Shown here in pieces: positions 52,300 through 61,562 of a stretch of DNA of 64,000 nt; position 1 is the stretch's first letter, and every line of letters starts with the position of its first letter. The notes under the pieces were generated by a model. The model did no database searches. It was given only the letters and a program-made list of their open reading frames with translations, and was not told where the DNA came from. The DNA is from Marifrigoribacter sp965178585 (GTDB lineage: Bacteria; Bacteroidota; Bacteroidia; Flavobacteriales; Flavobacteriaceae), in contig OZ238267.1 of the NCBI GenBank assembly GCA_965178585.1, forward strand, positions 2,480,001 to 2,544,000, given 5' to 3'. A program made the position numbers and the translations under genes.

Positions 52300-54084
52300 A
52301 TGAAAAAAATATTTAAAATACAGTTTCTTTTAATTCTATTTCTAGGAATCACTTTTACTTCTTGTGAAACAACAGATTTAGATTTATTAGACGATCCAAA
52401 TAATGTAACTTTAGATAAAGCCGATTTAGATCGCTATTTAGTTGCAGTACAACTTGACTTTACAGACTTTGTTCAAGCTATGGGAACAAATGGAGCTCAA
52501 TTAACTAGAATTGAATATATGTTCGGAAGAATATATGAGAATAACTATGCTGCGGCAAACACTAATTTTGAATGGAATCTTGCCTATCAAGGTATGTTTT
52601 CTGATATTAAAGGTGCTGAGTTATTAGCTAATGAATTAGGTGCTAACAAACACCTTGGTGCAATGAATGTTATGAAGGCTTTTACTTTAATGACATTAGT
52701 AGATTTTTACGGTGATGTTCCTTATACTGAAGCAACTAATCCTTCTGAATTTCCTTTCCCTATGGCAGATAGTGGATCATCAGTATATGCTGCTGCTATC
52801 GATTTATTAGATCAAGCTATAGCACAATTTAGTGCTGAAGGCGATAATTTAGGGACAGATTTTTTCTATGGAAATGATTTTACTAAATGGGTAAAAGCTG
52901 CAAATACAATGAAGATGAGAGCTTACCTAAACACTAGATTAGTTGACTCTGATGCTGTAAATAAATTTAATACAATAGTAGCTTCAGGAAATTATATTTC
53001 TAGCTCTGCTGACGATTTACAATTTACTTATGGTACTAGCCTAGTAGATCCAGATACAAGACACCCTGGTTATGCTTCTGATTATAACGTTGGTGGTGTA
53101 GGTGGATATAGATCTAACTGGTTAATGGATGTTATGGTACAATCTAATGATCCAAGAAGATTTTCTTACTTTTTTAGACAAGTTCCTTGTACTCCAGGAT
53201 ATGGTGACTGTCCAGCAAATAGCTCTCAATTATTCTGTTCTACTCAACCTTCTCCACAACATTATCCATCAGATATGGTATATTGTAATGTAGATAAAGG
53301 TTATTGGGGTAGAGATCACGGAAATGGAGAAGGGATTCCACCAGATTCATTTAAAAGAACTGCTCGTGGTGCTTATCCTGTAGGTGGCGGTTATGATTTT
53401 GGTACTAACAGAGATGGTACTATAGTTGAACAAAACGACGGAACTTTTGCTTTTGAATATACTAATGACAATGATGCTGCCGGTGAAGGAAGAGGGCTTT
53501 TCGGAAAAGGAATTACTCCTATTTTATTAGCTTCTAATGTTGACTTCTGGAGAGCAGAAATTGCATTAGCTAATGGTTCTGCTGGAGTTGCTAGAAATTT
53601 TGTAAGAGCTGGTATGGAAAAATCGATTGCGAAAGTAAATGGATTTTTAGGAACAGCTGATCCTGCTTATGATGGTACATTATTATTAGACGATACTGAA
53701 TTTGATACAGCTACAGGTACGATTACTAACGCTTCATTATCTGGAGATTTAGTTCCTACTGCTACTGAAATTGCTGATTTTGTTAATTCACAAGTTGGAT
53801 TAATTACCGATACATCAGACGCTTCTTGGAATGTATTATCTGAACAATTATTTGTAAATTTATATGGTAATGGAATTGATGCTTATAACTTCTATAGAAG
53901 AACTGGATTTCCAAAATCATTACAGTTTAATGTAGAGGAAGCTTCAGGGAATTTTGTAAGATCATTTTTCTATGCAGCAAGTGAAGCTAATACTAATAGT
54001 AATATTACACAAAAACCAAATGTAGATCAACAGGTATTTTGGGACAATAACGCTCCTTCACCAGGATTTCCATTTGCTAATTAA
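52300..54084 (+). CDS. SusD/RagB-type lipoprotein
   Basis: The protein has 594 aa. The lipoprotein leader ends FTSC (Cys22). The helical SusD fold has TPR-like repeats (GAELLANELGANKHLGAMNV, the MKAFTLMTLVDFYGDVPYTE segment, and AAIDLLDQAIAQFSAEGDN) and the C-terminal FVNLYGNGIDAYNFYRRTGF with NNAPSPGFPFAN. The subgroup resembles the SusD/RagB-like superfamily (SusD-like_2) used for less well known substrates. It covers the SusC barrel as a lid. It starts 19 nt after the SusC gene. Confidence 0.94.
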   Translation: MKKIFKIQFLLILFLGITFTSCETTDLDLLDDPNNVTLDKADLDRYLVAVQLDFTDFVQAMGTNGAQLTRIEYMFGRIYENNYAAANTNFEWNLAYQGMFSDIKGAELLANELGANKHLGAMNVMKAFTLMTLVDFYGDVPYTEATNPSEFPFPMADSGSSVYAAAIDLLDQAIAQFSAEGDNLGTDFFYGNDFTKWVKAANTMKMRAYLNTRLVDSDAVNKFNTIVASGNYISSSADDLQFTYGTSLVDPDTRHPGYASDYNVGGVGGYRSNWLMDVMVQSNDPRRFSYFFRQVPCTPGYGDCPANSSQLFCSTQPSPQHYPSDMVYCNVDKGYWGRDHGNGEGIPPDSFKRTARGAYPVGGGYDFGTNRDGTIVEQNDGTFAFEYTNDNDAAGEGRGLFGKGITPILLASNVDFWRAEIALANGSAGVARNFVRAGMEKSIAKVNGFLGTADPAYDGTLLLDDTEFDTATGTITNASLSGDLVPTATEIADFVNSQVGLITDTSDASWNVLSEQLFVNLYGNGIDAYNFYRRTGFPKSLQFNVEEASGNFVRSFFYAASEANTNSNITQKPNVDQQVFWDNNAPSPGFPFAN

Positions 54085-54102
54085 TTTTAAAACAAAAGAA
54101 AC

Positions 54103-54696
54103 ATGAAAAAAATAATTAAAATATTCACACTTTGTATATTGACAATCGTTGCTTTCTCTTGTTCTGAGAGTGATTTAATAATTGATGATGTATACGAAAA
54201 CGTTGACAATAGTGGAGCTATTATTAGAACTTTAGTATCTCCAAGTACAGGACCTCATAATATTTCAGGTGGAAGTTTTCCGAATGCAATAGAGATGACT
54301 TTAGAAATTCAAGAAGGTAATGGATCTGTTCAGCCTGACTTTAAAGAAGTTAGAGTTTATATGAGCCCATTTAATGATCAAGATCAAGAATTTCCAACTT
54401 TAGATGCGAACGATAATGAAATTGGTGAGACTTTATTAGATATTTTAGTTCCTTCTCAATTTGAGTTAAGTGAAGTTAATAATTTGCCTAGTACTGAAGT
54501 TTCTATACCACTACAACAAGTAGTAGATATATTAGAAGGTGCTCAATTTACAACTCCAACTTTTATCTATGTTAGATTAGAATTAGAGATGAATGACGGT
54601 AGAATTTTTACTGTTGGAAGCGTTGGACCTAATGTTGAAACTGGTAATTTTTATTTAACACCATTTTACTATAATATTATTTTCTTAAATATCTAA
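54103..54696 (+). CDS. Lipoprotein encoded after SusD, function unknown
   Basis: The protein has 197 aa, leader ending AFSC (Cys20). The body is beta-rich with no motif I recognise (SGAIIRTLVSPSTGPHNISG, then QVVDILEGAQFTTPTFIYVR). Position directly after SusD (18 nt) suggests a surface lipoprotein of the SusE/F kind that helps bind the substrate, but this is inferred from position alone. A strong terminator follows. Confidence 0.7.
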   Translation: MKKIIKIFTLCILTIVAFSCSESDLIIDDVYENVDNSGAIIRTLVSPSTGPHNISGGSFPNAIEMTLEIQEGNGSVQPDFKEVRVYMSPFNDQDQEFPTLDANDNEIGETLLDILVPSQFELSEVNNLPSTEVSIPLQQVVDILEGAQFTTPTFIYVRLELEMNDGRIFTVGSVGPNVETGNFYLTPFYYNIIFLNI

Positions 54697-54711
54697 GTAA
54701 ATAATTAACAA

Positions 54712-54752
54712 AAAAAAGCTTGATATCAATTATGATATCAAGCTTTTTTATT
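54712..54752 (+). terminator. Terminator after the SusC/SusD unit
   Basis: A perfect 17-bp inverted repeat (54712-54728 with 54733-54749), 4-nt loop, followed by T residues, 15 nt after the lipoprotein stop codon. It separates the SusC/D set from the T9SS cargo gene. Confidence 0.95.
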
Positions 54753-54795
54753 TTTTTAATTAAATATTTAACATACAAATTAAATTAATTTTATT

Positions 54796-54803
54796 TATAT
54801 TTG
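54796..54803 (+). promoter_or_regulatory. Candidate -7 element for the T9SS cargo gene
   Basis: TATATTTG matches TAnnTTTG exactly and lies 31 nt before the start codon, after the preceding terminator. A clear TTG at the usual upstream spacing is not seen. Confidence 0.5.
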
Positions 54804-54834
54804 TAATTCATTAACTTTTTAAAAACAAAATATC

Positions 54835-55785
54835 ATGAAAAAAAATTATTTTTTAGTAGCTATCTTATCATTTGTAATGGTAACGATGAACGCTCAATTT
54901 ACAGATGACATGGAATCTTATACTGACGGACAACCTATATCTGGAGCCTGGTGGACCGATTGGGGTTGTGGTGGTGGTGCTGGTTGTGCTATTATGGCAT
55001 CTTCGGCTCAAGCACATGGTGGTGCTTTATCAGGATTAATCCCTGGTGATGGAACTACTGATGCAGTATTAGATTTAGGAAATAAAATATTTGGACAATG
55101 GGGTCTAGAATTTTGGATGTATATTCCTGCAGGTAAAGAAGGTTATATGAACTTTCAAGGAACTGTGCCAATTGCTAGTGGAACATTCCCAGTTGGAAAC
55201 ATTTATTTTTACGAAGCTGAACTTGGAGCTCCAGGTGAAGGTTATATAGATTACAGTAATACTGATGAAACTACATGGTCAACATTTACTTACCCAGAAG
55301 ATCAATGGTTTAAAGTTATAACTAATTTTGATGTTTCTTTAGGAGTAGGTGCTGCTACATTTGAAATGTTTATTGATGGTGTTGAAGTTGTTGCTGCTGG
55401 ACATCCTTTCGCAAGTTGGGATCCTAATAACATGGTTTGGGATTATACTGATACTATTTCTATTGGTGGTATGGATTTATATTCTATTACAACTAATAAT
55501 GAGTACTATATGGATGATTTCAACTACCAAGAAGGTTTTATTTTAGCAAATTCAGATATCGAATCTAAAGGGTTCAGATCTGCTATGAGTAATGGTACTT
55601 TAACATTAAGAGCTCAAGAAAACATTAACTCTGTTGCTATTTACAATATGTTAGGTCAACAAGTTTATAACTCTAAAGTAAACTCAATGAATTCTACTGT
55701 TGATATGTCAAACATGGCTAACGGTACTTACATTGTAAAAGTTAACATTAACGGAACAGAAGGTTCAGTTAAAGTTATCAGATAA
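54835..55785 (+). CDS. Secreted protein with type IX secretion C-terminal sorting domain
   Basis: The protein has 316 aa. Signal peptide ending NAQ (about residue 20), a beta-sandwich domain (about 21-230) opening FTDDMESYTDGQPISGAWWT that resembles a laminin-G/lectin-like fold, and a C-terminal T9SS type A domain (about 240-316: VAIYNMLGQQVYNSKV, then MANGTYIVKVNING and the final KVIR). The N-terminal half is rich in Gly, Trp and Tyr, consistent with carbohydrate binding, and no catalytic motif is visible. It will be exported by type IX secretion and may be attached to or released from the surface. It is a single-gene unit with its own promoter element and terminator. Confidence 0.88.
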   Translation: MKKNYFLVAILSFVMVTMNAQFTDDMESYTDGQPISGAWWTDWGCGGGAGCAIMASSAQAHGGALSGLIPGDGTTDAVLDLGNKIFGQWGLEFWMYIPAGKEGYMNFQGTVPIASGTFPVGNIYFYEAELGAPGEGYIDYSNTDETTWSTFTYPEDQWFKVITNFDVSLGVGAATFEMFIDGVEVVAAGHPFASWDPNNMVWDYTDTISIGGMDLYSITTNNEYYMDDFNYQEGFILANSDIESKGFRSAMSNGTLTLRAQENINSVAIYNMLGQQVYNSKVNSMNSTVDMSNMANGTYIVKVNINGTEGSVKVIR

Positions 55786-55807
55786 TACATTAGATTTTTT
55801 AAAATCT

Positions 55808-55842
55808 AAAAAAGACTGTCTTTTAAAGACAGTCTTTTTTTT
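55808..55842 (+). terminator. Terminator after the T9SS cargo gene
   Basis: A stem of about 15 bp (55808-55823 with 55825-55840, inner bases forming the loop) ends in a long T run, 23 nt after the stop codon. rlmB starts 18 nt further on. Confidence 0.9.
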
Positions 55843-55859
55843 TATCTTTATATCAAAAA

Positions 55860-56600
55860 ATGGCAAATAAACAAAATACAATTTTTGGAATACATCCTAT
55901 AGAAGAGGCATTAAATTCAGATGTGGTTATTGACAAACTGTTTATTCAAAAAGATTCAATGAATCAAAAGATTGAAGCAATAGTTAAAAAATTAGAGTCC
56001 AGTGATGTAACCATTAATTTTGTTCCAAATGAAAAGCTAAACAGACTTACAAATGGAAATCATCAAGGAATTATAGCAATCACTTCTCCTATTCCTTTCT
56101 ACTCTCTTGAAGAAGTTGTAGAAAAAACACTTTCTGAAAAAGAAAAGCCATTATTTATAATTTTAGATCAGATTAGTGATGTACGAAATTTTGGAGCCAT
56201 AATTAGAACTGCTGAATGTACGGGCGTAGATGCAATCATTATTCAGAAAAAAGGAGGAGCTCCAGTAACTGGTGATACTGTTAAAACATCTGCAGGTGCT
56301 ATCTTTAAAATTCCTATTTGTAAAGTAGATCATATTAAAGATGCCATCTTTTATTTAAAAGCATCTAATATTGTTACTATTGCTGCAACAGAAAAAACAA
56401 AAGAAAGTATTTATTCTTTAGATTTAAATCAGCCAGTTGCTTTTATTATGGGCTCTGAAGGAACGGGAGTTTCTAAATCAGTTTTAAATATTGTTGATTA
56501 CAAAGCCGCTTTACCATTATTAGGTGAAGTAAATTCTTTAAATGTATCTGTAGCTTGTGGAGCATTTTTATATGAAACAACAAGACAAAGGTCGTTATAG
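55860..56600 (+). CDS. rlmB: 23S rRNA (guanosine-2'-O)-methyltransferase, RlmB/TrmH family
   Basis: The protein has 246 aa. An L30e-like substrate-binding N-terminus (IFGIHPIEEALNSDVVIDKL) leads to a SPOUT methyltransferase domain with the three motifs: QISDVRNFGAIIRTAECTGV, FIMGSEGTGVSKSVL and LPLLGEVNSLNVSVACGAFL, the latter forming the knot that binds S-adenosylmethionine. RlmB methylates G2251 of 23S rRNA. It overlaps the convergent rhomboid gene by 6 nt. Other SPOUT 2'-O-methyltransferases of this length are possible alternatives. Confidence 0.93.
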   Translation: MANKQNTIFGIHPIEEALNSDVVIDKLFIQKDSMNQKIEAIVKKLESSDVTINFVPNEKLNRLTNGNHQGIIAITSPIPFYSLEEVVEKTLSEKEKPLFIILDQISDVRNFGAIIRTAECTGVDAIIIQKKGGAPVTGDTVKTSAGAIFKIPICKVDHIKDAIFYLKASNIVTIAATEKTKESIYSLDLNQPVAFIMGSEGTGVSKSVLNIVDYKAALPLLGEVNSLNVSVACGAFLYETTRQRSL

Positions 56601-57359
56601 GTCTTCTTTATCTTCAGCTTTAGATTGTTTAAAAACGTATTTTATTGTTCTTTTTGTTAGAGTTTTTTGCTGAATTTCCTCATCTATTTCTGTTGGCTTA
56701 TATTCTATAAAATTACCATCCTCATCAAAATTTTTCATAAAAGGATCTTCATCTGGGTTATAACCCTCCTTTTCCCAATTAAATTTTTTAATTGGTAATG
56801 TTTGCTTATTAAATATAAAAGCGAAAAGTATACCAACTAAAAAGCCAGATAAATGTCCTTCCCAAGATATCTTTGGATCTGTTGGAAATATATACCAAAT
56901 AAAACTTCCATATAGAAATATAACACTAAAAGACAAAGCTGTTAATTGATATTGTTTTGACAAGATACCTCTAAACATTAAAAAGGCTGTTAACATATAG
57001 ATGACACCACTGACCCCAATATGATTAGAAGGTCTACCAATTAGCCAAGTAAATAATCCTGTTAAAAGCAACCCATAAATCAAAACCTTCCATCTTACAT
57101 TTCTATAAAAATAAAATAAAGCAGATGTCAACACTAATAATGGAATTGAATTATTAAACAAATGTTTAACATCACCATGTATAAAAGGTCCAAAAATAAT
57201 TCCTCTTAATCCTTCAATTTTTCTTGGGTAAATTCCTAAATAATTAAAATTAAAATTGAAACGAGATTCTATCCAAAATACAATTACAATAATTAGTAAA
57301 AAAATTAATGGATAAGTTATAACATCATTAGAAAAATATAATTCCTTTTTTTTATTCAT
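56595..57359 (-). CDS. Rhomboid family intramembrane serine protease
   Basis: The protein has 254 aa from ATG 57359 (an upstream TTG at 57395 would add 12 residues with no support). Six to seven helices; HGDVKHLFNNSIPLL after helix 1 is the typical rhomboid loop. The catalytic pair is Ser117 in GVSGVIY and His169 in EGHLSGFLVG. After the last helix (about 183) a charged cytoplasmic tail of 70 residues follows. It cleaves membrane segments of other proteins; the substrate is unknown. Confidence 0.92.
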   Translation of the reverse strand: MNKKKELYFSNDVITYPLIFLLIIVIVFWIESRFNFNFNYLGIYPRKIEGLRGIIFGPFIHGDVKHLFNNSIPLLVLTSALFYFYRNVRWKVLIYGLLLTGLFTWLIGRPSNHIGVSGVIYMLTAFLMFRGILSKQYQLTALSFSVIFLYGSFIWYIFPTDPKISWEGHLSGFLVGILFAFIFNKQTLPIKKFNWEKEGYNPDEDPFMKNFDEDGNFIEYKPTEIDEEIQQKTLTKRTIKYVFKQSKAEDKEDL

Positions 57360-57449
57360 ATTATTTTTAATTTCAAAAAACACTCCCTTTTTCAAATTTC
57401 GGCTAAATTGTCAGTAATACCCTTTTAATAATATTGTATTTTTACACCT

Positions 57450-58727
57450 ATGAGTATTCCATTAGCAGAACGTATAAGACCAAAATCCTTAAATGATTAT
57501 TTAAGTCAAAAGCATTTAGTTGGAGAACATGGGTCTATCAAAGCTCAATTAAATACAAATATGCTAACTTCAATGATATTCTGGGGTCCTCCTGGTACAG
57601 GAAAAACAACCCTAGCTACAATTCTAGCTAAAGAATCAGATAGACCTTTTTATATGTTGAGTGCTATTGATAGTGGTGTAGCTGCAATTAGAGAGGTTAT
57701 TGAAAAAGCTAAAAAAAGTGACTCTCTTTTTAGTACCAAAAACCCTATTTTATTTATTGATGAAATACACCGATTTAGCAAATCACAACAAGATTCACTT
57801 TTAAAAGCGGTGGAAAAAGGATGGGTGACTTTATTTGGAGCAACAACCGAAAATCCAAGTTTTGAAGTTATACCAGCCCTATTATCTCGTTGTCAGGTGT
57901 ATATTTTAGAATCTTTTAGTAAAAACGATTTAGAAGCGTTATTAAAGCGTGCTATACAAAAAGATGAGCTGTTAGCTAAAAAGAAGATAAAGCTAAAGGA
58001 AACAGAAGCTATAATTAGACTATCGGGTGGAGATGCAAGGAAATTATTAAATATATTAGAACTTGTTGTCCTTTCTGAAAATTCTGAAACTGTGATTGTT
58101 ACCAATGATATGGTATTACAAAAAGCCCAAAAAAACACGGTATTATATGATAAGACTGGAGAGCAACATTATGATATTATTTCTGCCTTTATAAAATCTA
58201 TAAGAGGTAGTGATCCAAATGCTGCAGTTTATTGGCTTGCAAGAATGATAGAAGGCGGAGAAGATTTAAAATTTATAGCAAGAAGACTTGTAATTTTAGC
58301 TTCAGAAGATGTTGGAAATGCAAACCCTACTGCCTTAGTTCTTGCTAATACAACTTTTCAAGCCGTAAACACAATAGGATATCCTGAAGCAAGAATTATT
58401 TTAAGCCAATGTGTGATATATCTAGCAACATCTCCAAAAAGTAATGCCTCTTATCTTGCAATTAAGGAAGCTCAAAAAATCGTAAAACAAACTGGAGATT
58501 TATCAGTACCGCTTCCTATTAGAAATGCACCAACTAAACTCATGAAGGAATTAGGATATGGTAAAGAATATCAATATGCTCATGATTATAAAGATAATTT
58601 TATAACTCAAGAATTTTTACCTGATGAAATAAAAGGAACAAAATTTTATTCCCCAGGAAATAACACAAAAGAAAATAGTTTTAGAAGCTATTTAAAAAAT
58701 CTTTGGAAAGATAAATACGGGTATTAG
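57450..58727 (+). CDS. rarA: Replication-associated recombination protein RarA (MgsA)
   Basis: The protein has 425 aa. AAA+ domain: Walker A GPPGTGKT (46-53), Walker B LFIDEIHRF (101-109), sensor segment LFGATTENPSFEVIPALLSR with an arginine finger. The C-terminal part has LVILASEDVGNANPTALVLA and ELGYGKEYQYAHDYKDNF, diagnostic for RarA/MgsA/WRNIP1. It acts at stalled replication forks. A -33 TTG (57408) and near-consensus TAATATTG (57429-57436) suggest a short leader. It overlaps the next convergent gene by 4 nt. Confidence 0.96.
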   Translation: MSIPLAERIRPKSLNDYLSQKHLVGEHGSIKAQLNTNMLTSMIFWGPPGTGKTTLATILAKESDRPFYMLSAIDSGVAAIREVIEKAKKSDSLFSTKNPILFIDEIHRFSKSQQDSLLKAVEKGWVTLFGATTENPSFEVIPALLSRCQVYILESFSKNDLEALLKRAIQKDELLAKKKIKLKETEAIIRLSGGDARKLLNILELVVLSENSETVIVTNDMVLQKAQKNTVLYDKTGEQHYDIISAFIKSIRGSDPNAAVYWLARMIEGGEDLKFIARRLVILASEDVGNANPTALVLANTTFQAVNTIGYPEARIILSQCVIYLATSPKSNASYLAIKEAQKIVKQTGDLSVPLPIRNAPTKLMKELGYGKEYQYAHDYKDNFITQEFLPDEIKGTKFYSPGNNTKENSFRSYLKNLWKDKYGY

Positions 58728-59560
58728 TTTTCAAAAATATATTCAATTTTATTTTTCCCTTCACCTATTATCAAGTTTTTTGATTCATTGAAAAAAGCAC
58801 TTGTTTTTTCATTTTTAACATTCTCAAAAATTAGATTTGAATCCTCAATGGTTATTTTTCCAATTAATAATAAATCTTCTTCTGCACCAATTAATTCCTG
58901 GTAAAGTGAGTATCCTTTGGATGTTTTTTGTAATAATATATTTTCTCCTTTATAGCTAAAGGTAGTATATTTAGCTTTCGGCAGTGTATTCAATAACTCC
59001 TGATTTACTACTTCAGTTTCTTCACTTTTCTTTACTGGTTCAATTCTTAAAGCTGCATCTGTACTAACAACAACGACTTCCTCTTTTTTTACTTCACTAT
59101 TATCTGATGATTTTAACAAGGTTATTTCTTCAATATCTTTTTGCTTTATATCCATCGTTTCTATTTCAGAAAACGCTTCCCTCATCGCTTCGTAATAAGC
59201 TTTTTTATAATCTTTCACTTTACTACTCCCAAATTGAGTACGATATACTTCCGAGCCATAACAATCTCTTAAAACTAATTGAACTTTTGTAATTATAAAA
59301 CCTGGAGTCCCTTCTGCTTCTACCCATAGGCCATCACACCTTTTCAAGTTAATAGGTAACTCTCTATCAAAATAAGCATGAAAGCCATGCTTATTAAACA
59401 AAAATTTAGTGAGTGAGTTTAATTGATATTTATCTTTTTCTTTTTGAAATTCAAATTGTTCTGAAACAACAACATAACTATAATCACTTAATGATTTTTG
59501 GGAAATACTAGTGGAAATTACTCCAAAAAAAAGAAATACAATTAAAAATAACTTATTCAT
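58724..59560 (-). CDS. Secreted protein of unknown function
   Basis: The protein has 278 aa from ATG 59560, preferred to a TTG at 59569 because the signal peptide (NKLFLIVFLFFGVISTSIS) starts there. The N-terminal half (SDYSYVVVSEQFEFQKEKDK, KFLFNKHGFHAYFDRELP) looks like a domain seen in many Flavobacteriaceae without assigned function; two Cys (CDGLWVEAEG, DCYGSEVYRTQ) may form a disulphide. The second half contains a Glu/Val-rich linker (about 165-190) and a short beta-rich end that could bind a partner. It overlaps the DUF5723 gene by 8 nt and is the last gene of the operon. Confidence 0.7.
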   Translation of the reverse strand: MNKLFLIVFLFFGVISTSISQKSLSDYSYVVVSEQFEFQKEKDKYQLNSLTKFLFNKHGFHAYFDRELPINLKRCDGLWVEAEGTPGFIITKVQLVLRDCYGSEVYRTQFGSSKVKDYKKAYYEAMREAFSEIETMDIKQKDIEEITLLKSSDNSEVKKEEVVVVSTDAALRIEPVKKSEETEVVNQELLNTLPKAKYTTFSYKGENILLQKTSKGYSLYQELIGAEEDLLLIGKITIEDSNLIFENVKNEKTSAFFNESKNLIIGEGKNKIEYIFEN

Positions 59561-60971
59561 TTTTATCAATTATAATATTAAAACCGAATTGTAAAGATAC
59601 ACTTTTTGCTTTGGCAATATTACTGTACCACTGCAGATTATCGGCTACAATATAAAAATTAACCTTCTTTATATTAGTTACTAAACCTAATCCAATATTA
59701 TTGTAAGAATATGAATCTGCTGTATAAGTTGCTTTAATAGAAAAATAGTCTGAAATTCGTCTATAATAAAATAAAGTGGCTGCCATTTGTGGTCCTTTAG
59801 GCCTAAACATATTAAAATATTGGAAACCTACAGATTGATTGTATTGCTGATTTTCTCCCATTTTCAAACAATTACAAGCCTCATCTCCTCCAATTGGTTT
59901 TCCAAAATGATAATTTACTGAAGCGTACATTTTTACTGGACGCATTTGAGAATAGGAATCATAAATTGTATCTACAGGAAAAGCTGCTTCAATATCATCA
60001 ATTAAATCTTCGTAATAAGGTGGAGAAGGTTCCCCCTGTCCTAATGGCGGAAATAACAACTCTATTCCTTCCAAATTATATTCTCCATTCACATTATAAG
60101 ATTCAACATCTTTTTTATGAAATATAGCACCTAAATCAAGAACACTAGCGCTTGCAGTCCATTTTTCATTTATTTCATACGTTGCCCCCAAATCCAATCC
60201 AATACCCAAATTCCCTCCAAAAAATGCACTACTCAAAATTTTTCCAGTTGCTTCAGAGCTATTTTCTATATCACTTAACGAGGCTATACCAGAAGTATTA
60301 ACTGTTATATTACCATTATTTACTATATGCTCATATATATTATTTCCAGACTCACTAAGTCTGGTAACAAAAGTTCCTGAATTATTTGTACTTCTAAAAC
60401 TCAACATACTAGAATATATTTTTGCTCTAGCACCTACTGTAATTTTTTCATTAAGTTTTTTATTAGCTCCAAAATGATATACCATTAGTAAATCCCCTGC
60501 TGTATTTACTTCTCCTAAATCAAACTCTTTACCAATGTAATTAGCATTTCCTTCCCAAGCTAAAATCGCTAAATCCTTCGGAAAATAGAATACAAAATCA
60601 AACTCTTGATAAACTCCCCCAGAAAAATAAAAGTCCTTTTTATTCTTCCAACCAAAATTTAATATTTCCAATTGTTGAGTTGCTGTAAAGAAATCTGTGT
60701 TTTCTAACTCAAATATTTTATTTCGTATCCTAGTATTGATATCTACACTAGATTCTTGAAATATATCATAAGCCGAAACTCCCGAAGACCCACCATTTAC
60801 ATGTACTTGAGATAAAAACGGAATTCCAAAATGATAATCATAAGAGACCCTACTTCCAGGATTTAACATCAATGCCTGAGGAGTTTCTTCTAATCCATAT
60901 AGTATTTCTTTGTTTTGTGACCATAATGAAACCACCACAAACATGAATACCCAAGTTGTAAAGTGCTTCAT
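59553..60971 (-). CDS. DUF5723 family outer-membrane protein
   Basis: The protein has 472 aa: signal peptide (ending LWSQ), then GLEETPQALMLNPGSRVSYD and a long series of beta strands with alternating hydrophobics (WKNKKDFYFSGGVYQEFDFV, VGARAKIYSSMLSFR) that suggest a barrel, as in DUF5723 and the related PorP/SprF-like families. The final NLQWYSNIAKAKSVSLQFGF strand fits an outer membrane protein. Function is unknown. Start overlaps the upstream lipoprotein stop (ATGA, 4 nt), and the next gene overlaps it by 8 nt, so all three are tightly coupled. Confidence 0.8.
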   Translation of the reverse strand: MKHFTTWVFMFVVVSLWSQNKEILYGLEETPQALMLNPGSRVSYDYHFGIPFLSQVHVNGGSSGVSAYDIFQESSVDINTRIRNKIFELENTDFFTATQQLEILNFGWKNKKDFYFSGGVYQEFDFVFYFPKDLAILAWEGNANYIGKEFDLGEVNTAGDLLMVYHFGANKKLNEKITVGARAKIYSSMLSFRSTNNSGTFVTRLSESGNNIYEHIVNNGNITVNTSGIASLSDIENSSEATGKILSSAFFGGNLGIGLDLGATYEINEKWTASASVLDLGAIFHKKDVESYNVNGEYNLEGIELLFPPLGQGEPSPPYYEDLIDDIEAAFPVDTIYDSYSQMRPVKMYASVNYHFGKPIGGDEACNCLKMGENQQYNQSVGFQYFNMFRPKGPQMAATLFYYRRISDYFSIKATYTADSYSYNNIGLGLVTNIKKVNFYIVADNLQWYSNIAKAKSVSLQFGFNIIIDKNE

Positions 60972-61513
60972 TGTTCTATTCTTAAATAATAGGTTGTTTT
61001 AGATTGTAAATTAAGATTCCCTTCAAGATCGTCTACAGGTGAAGATGCTACTATATTTATCACCACTTTCTCTGCCATTGTTAAGTTTAGTATCCCATCT
61101 CCTTCTATAATTTCACTATGCTCAGTTATAACAGGGTTGTTTATTGTTCCATCGTTCACTGGAATTAAAATCTCATAGTGCAACTCATTATTTTCATCTA
61201 AAAATTGATATTGGGTTGTAAACTGAATTGGAAAACTATTCGTGTATTTAAAATAAAAATCTGCGCGAATCAAATTATCAACGGCTATATCGTCATTTAA
61301 AAAACTAAATTCAGTAGTATCTGTTATAACTAAATTATTGACTCCTAAATCAGAGAAGCTTTCAGAATTAACATTGAAAAACACAAAATCAAGTTCTAAG
61401 GTTGGGGCAACAATTATATCATCAGTTTGATTAAAATCGGTATCTTTTACACATGCCGCAAATAATGATATAACAGCTATGAATAAGAAAAGTAGGTATA
61501 GATTCTTTTTCAT
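60968..61513 (-). CDS. Small beta-rich lipoprotein of unknown function
   Basis: The protein has 181 aa, lipoprotein leader ending FAAC (Cys21). The body is beta-rich without motif (LELDFVFFNVNSESFSDLGV, HSEIIEGDGILNLTMAEKVV), like an immunoglobulin-type domain. It precedes a DUF5723 barrel with 4-nt overlap, so it may be its periplasmic or surface partner, which is inference. Distance to the HAD gene upstream is 49 nt. Confidence 0.7.
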   Translation of the reverse strand: MKKNLYLLFLFIAVISLFAACVKDTDFNQTDDIIVAPTLELDFVFFNVNSESFSDLGVNNLVITDTTEFSFLNDDIAVDNLIRADFYFKYTNSFPIQFTTQYQFLDENNELHYEILIPVNDGTINNPVITEHSEIIEGDGILNLTMAEKVVINIVASSPVDDLEGNLNLQSKTTYYLRIEQ

Positions 61514-61562
61514 TGATAGGGGAATTTAGTATGTAACGTAATATAACTTGGGAATATTATCA

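Noticed and set aside
49008..54696. A polysaccharide utilisation locus
   Set aside because: Only SusC, SusD and one lipoprotein are present; no carbohydrate-active enzyme or dedicated regulator is adjacent, so the substrate class is left open.
57360..57395. N-terminal extension of the rhomboid protease from TTG
   Set aside because: No motif support, and ATG 57359 gives a normal cytoplasmic start before helix 1.
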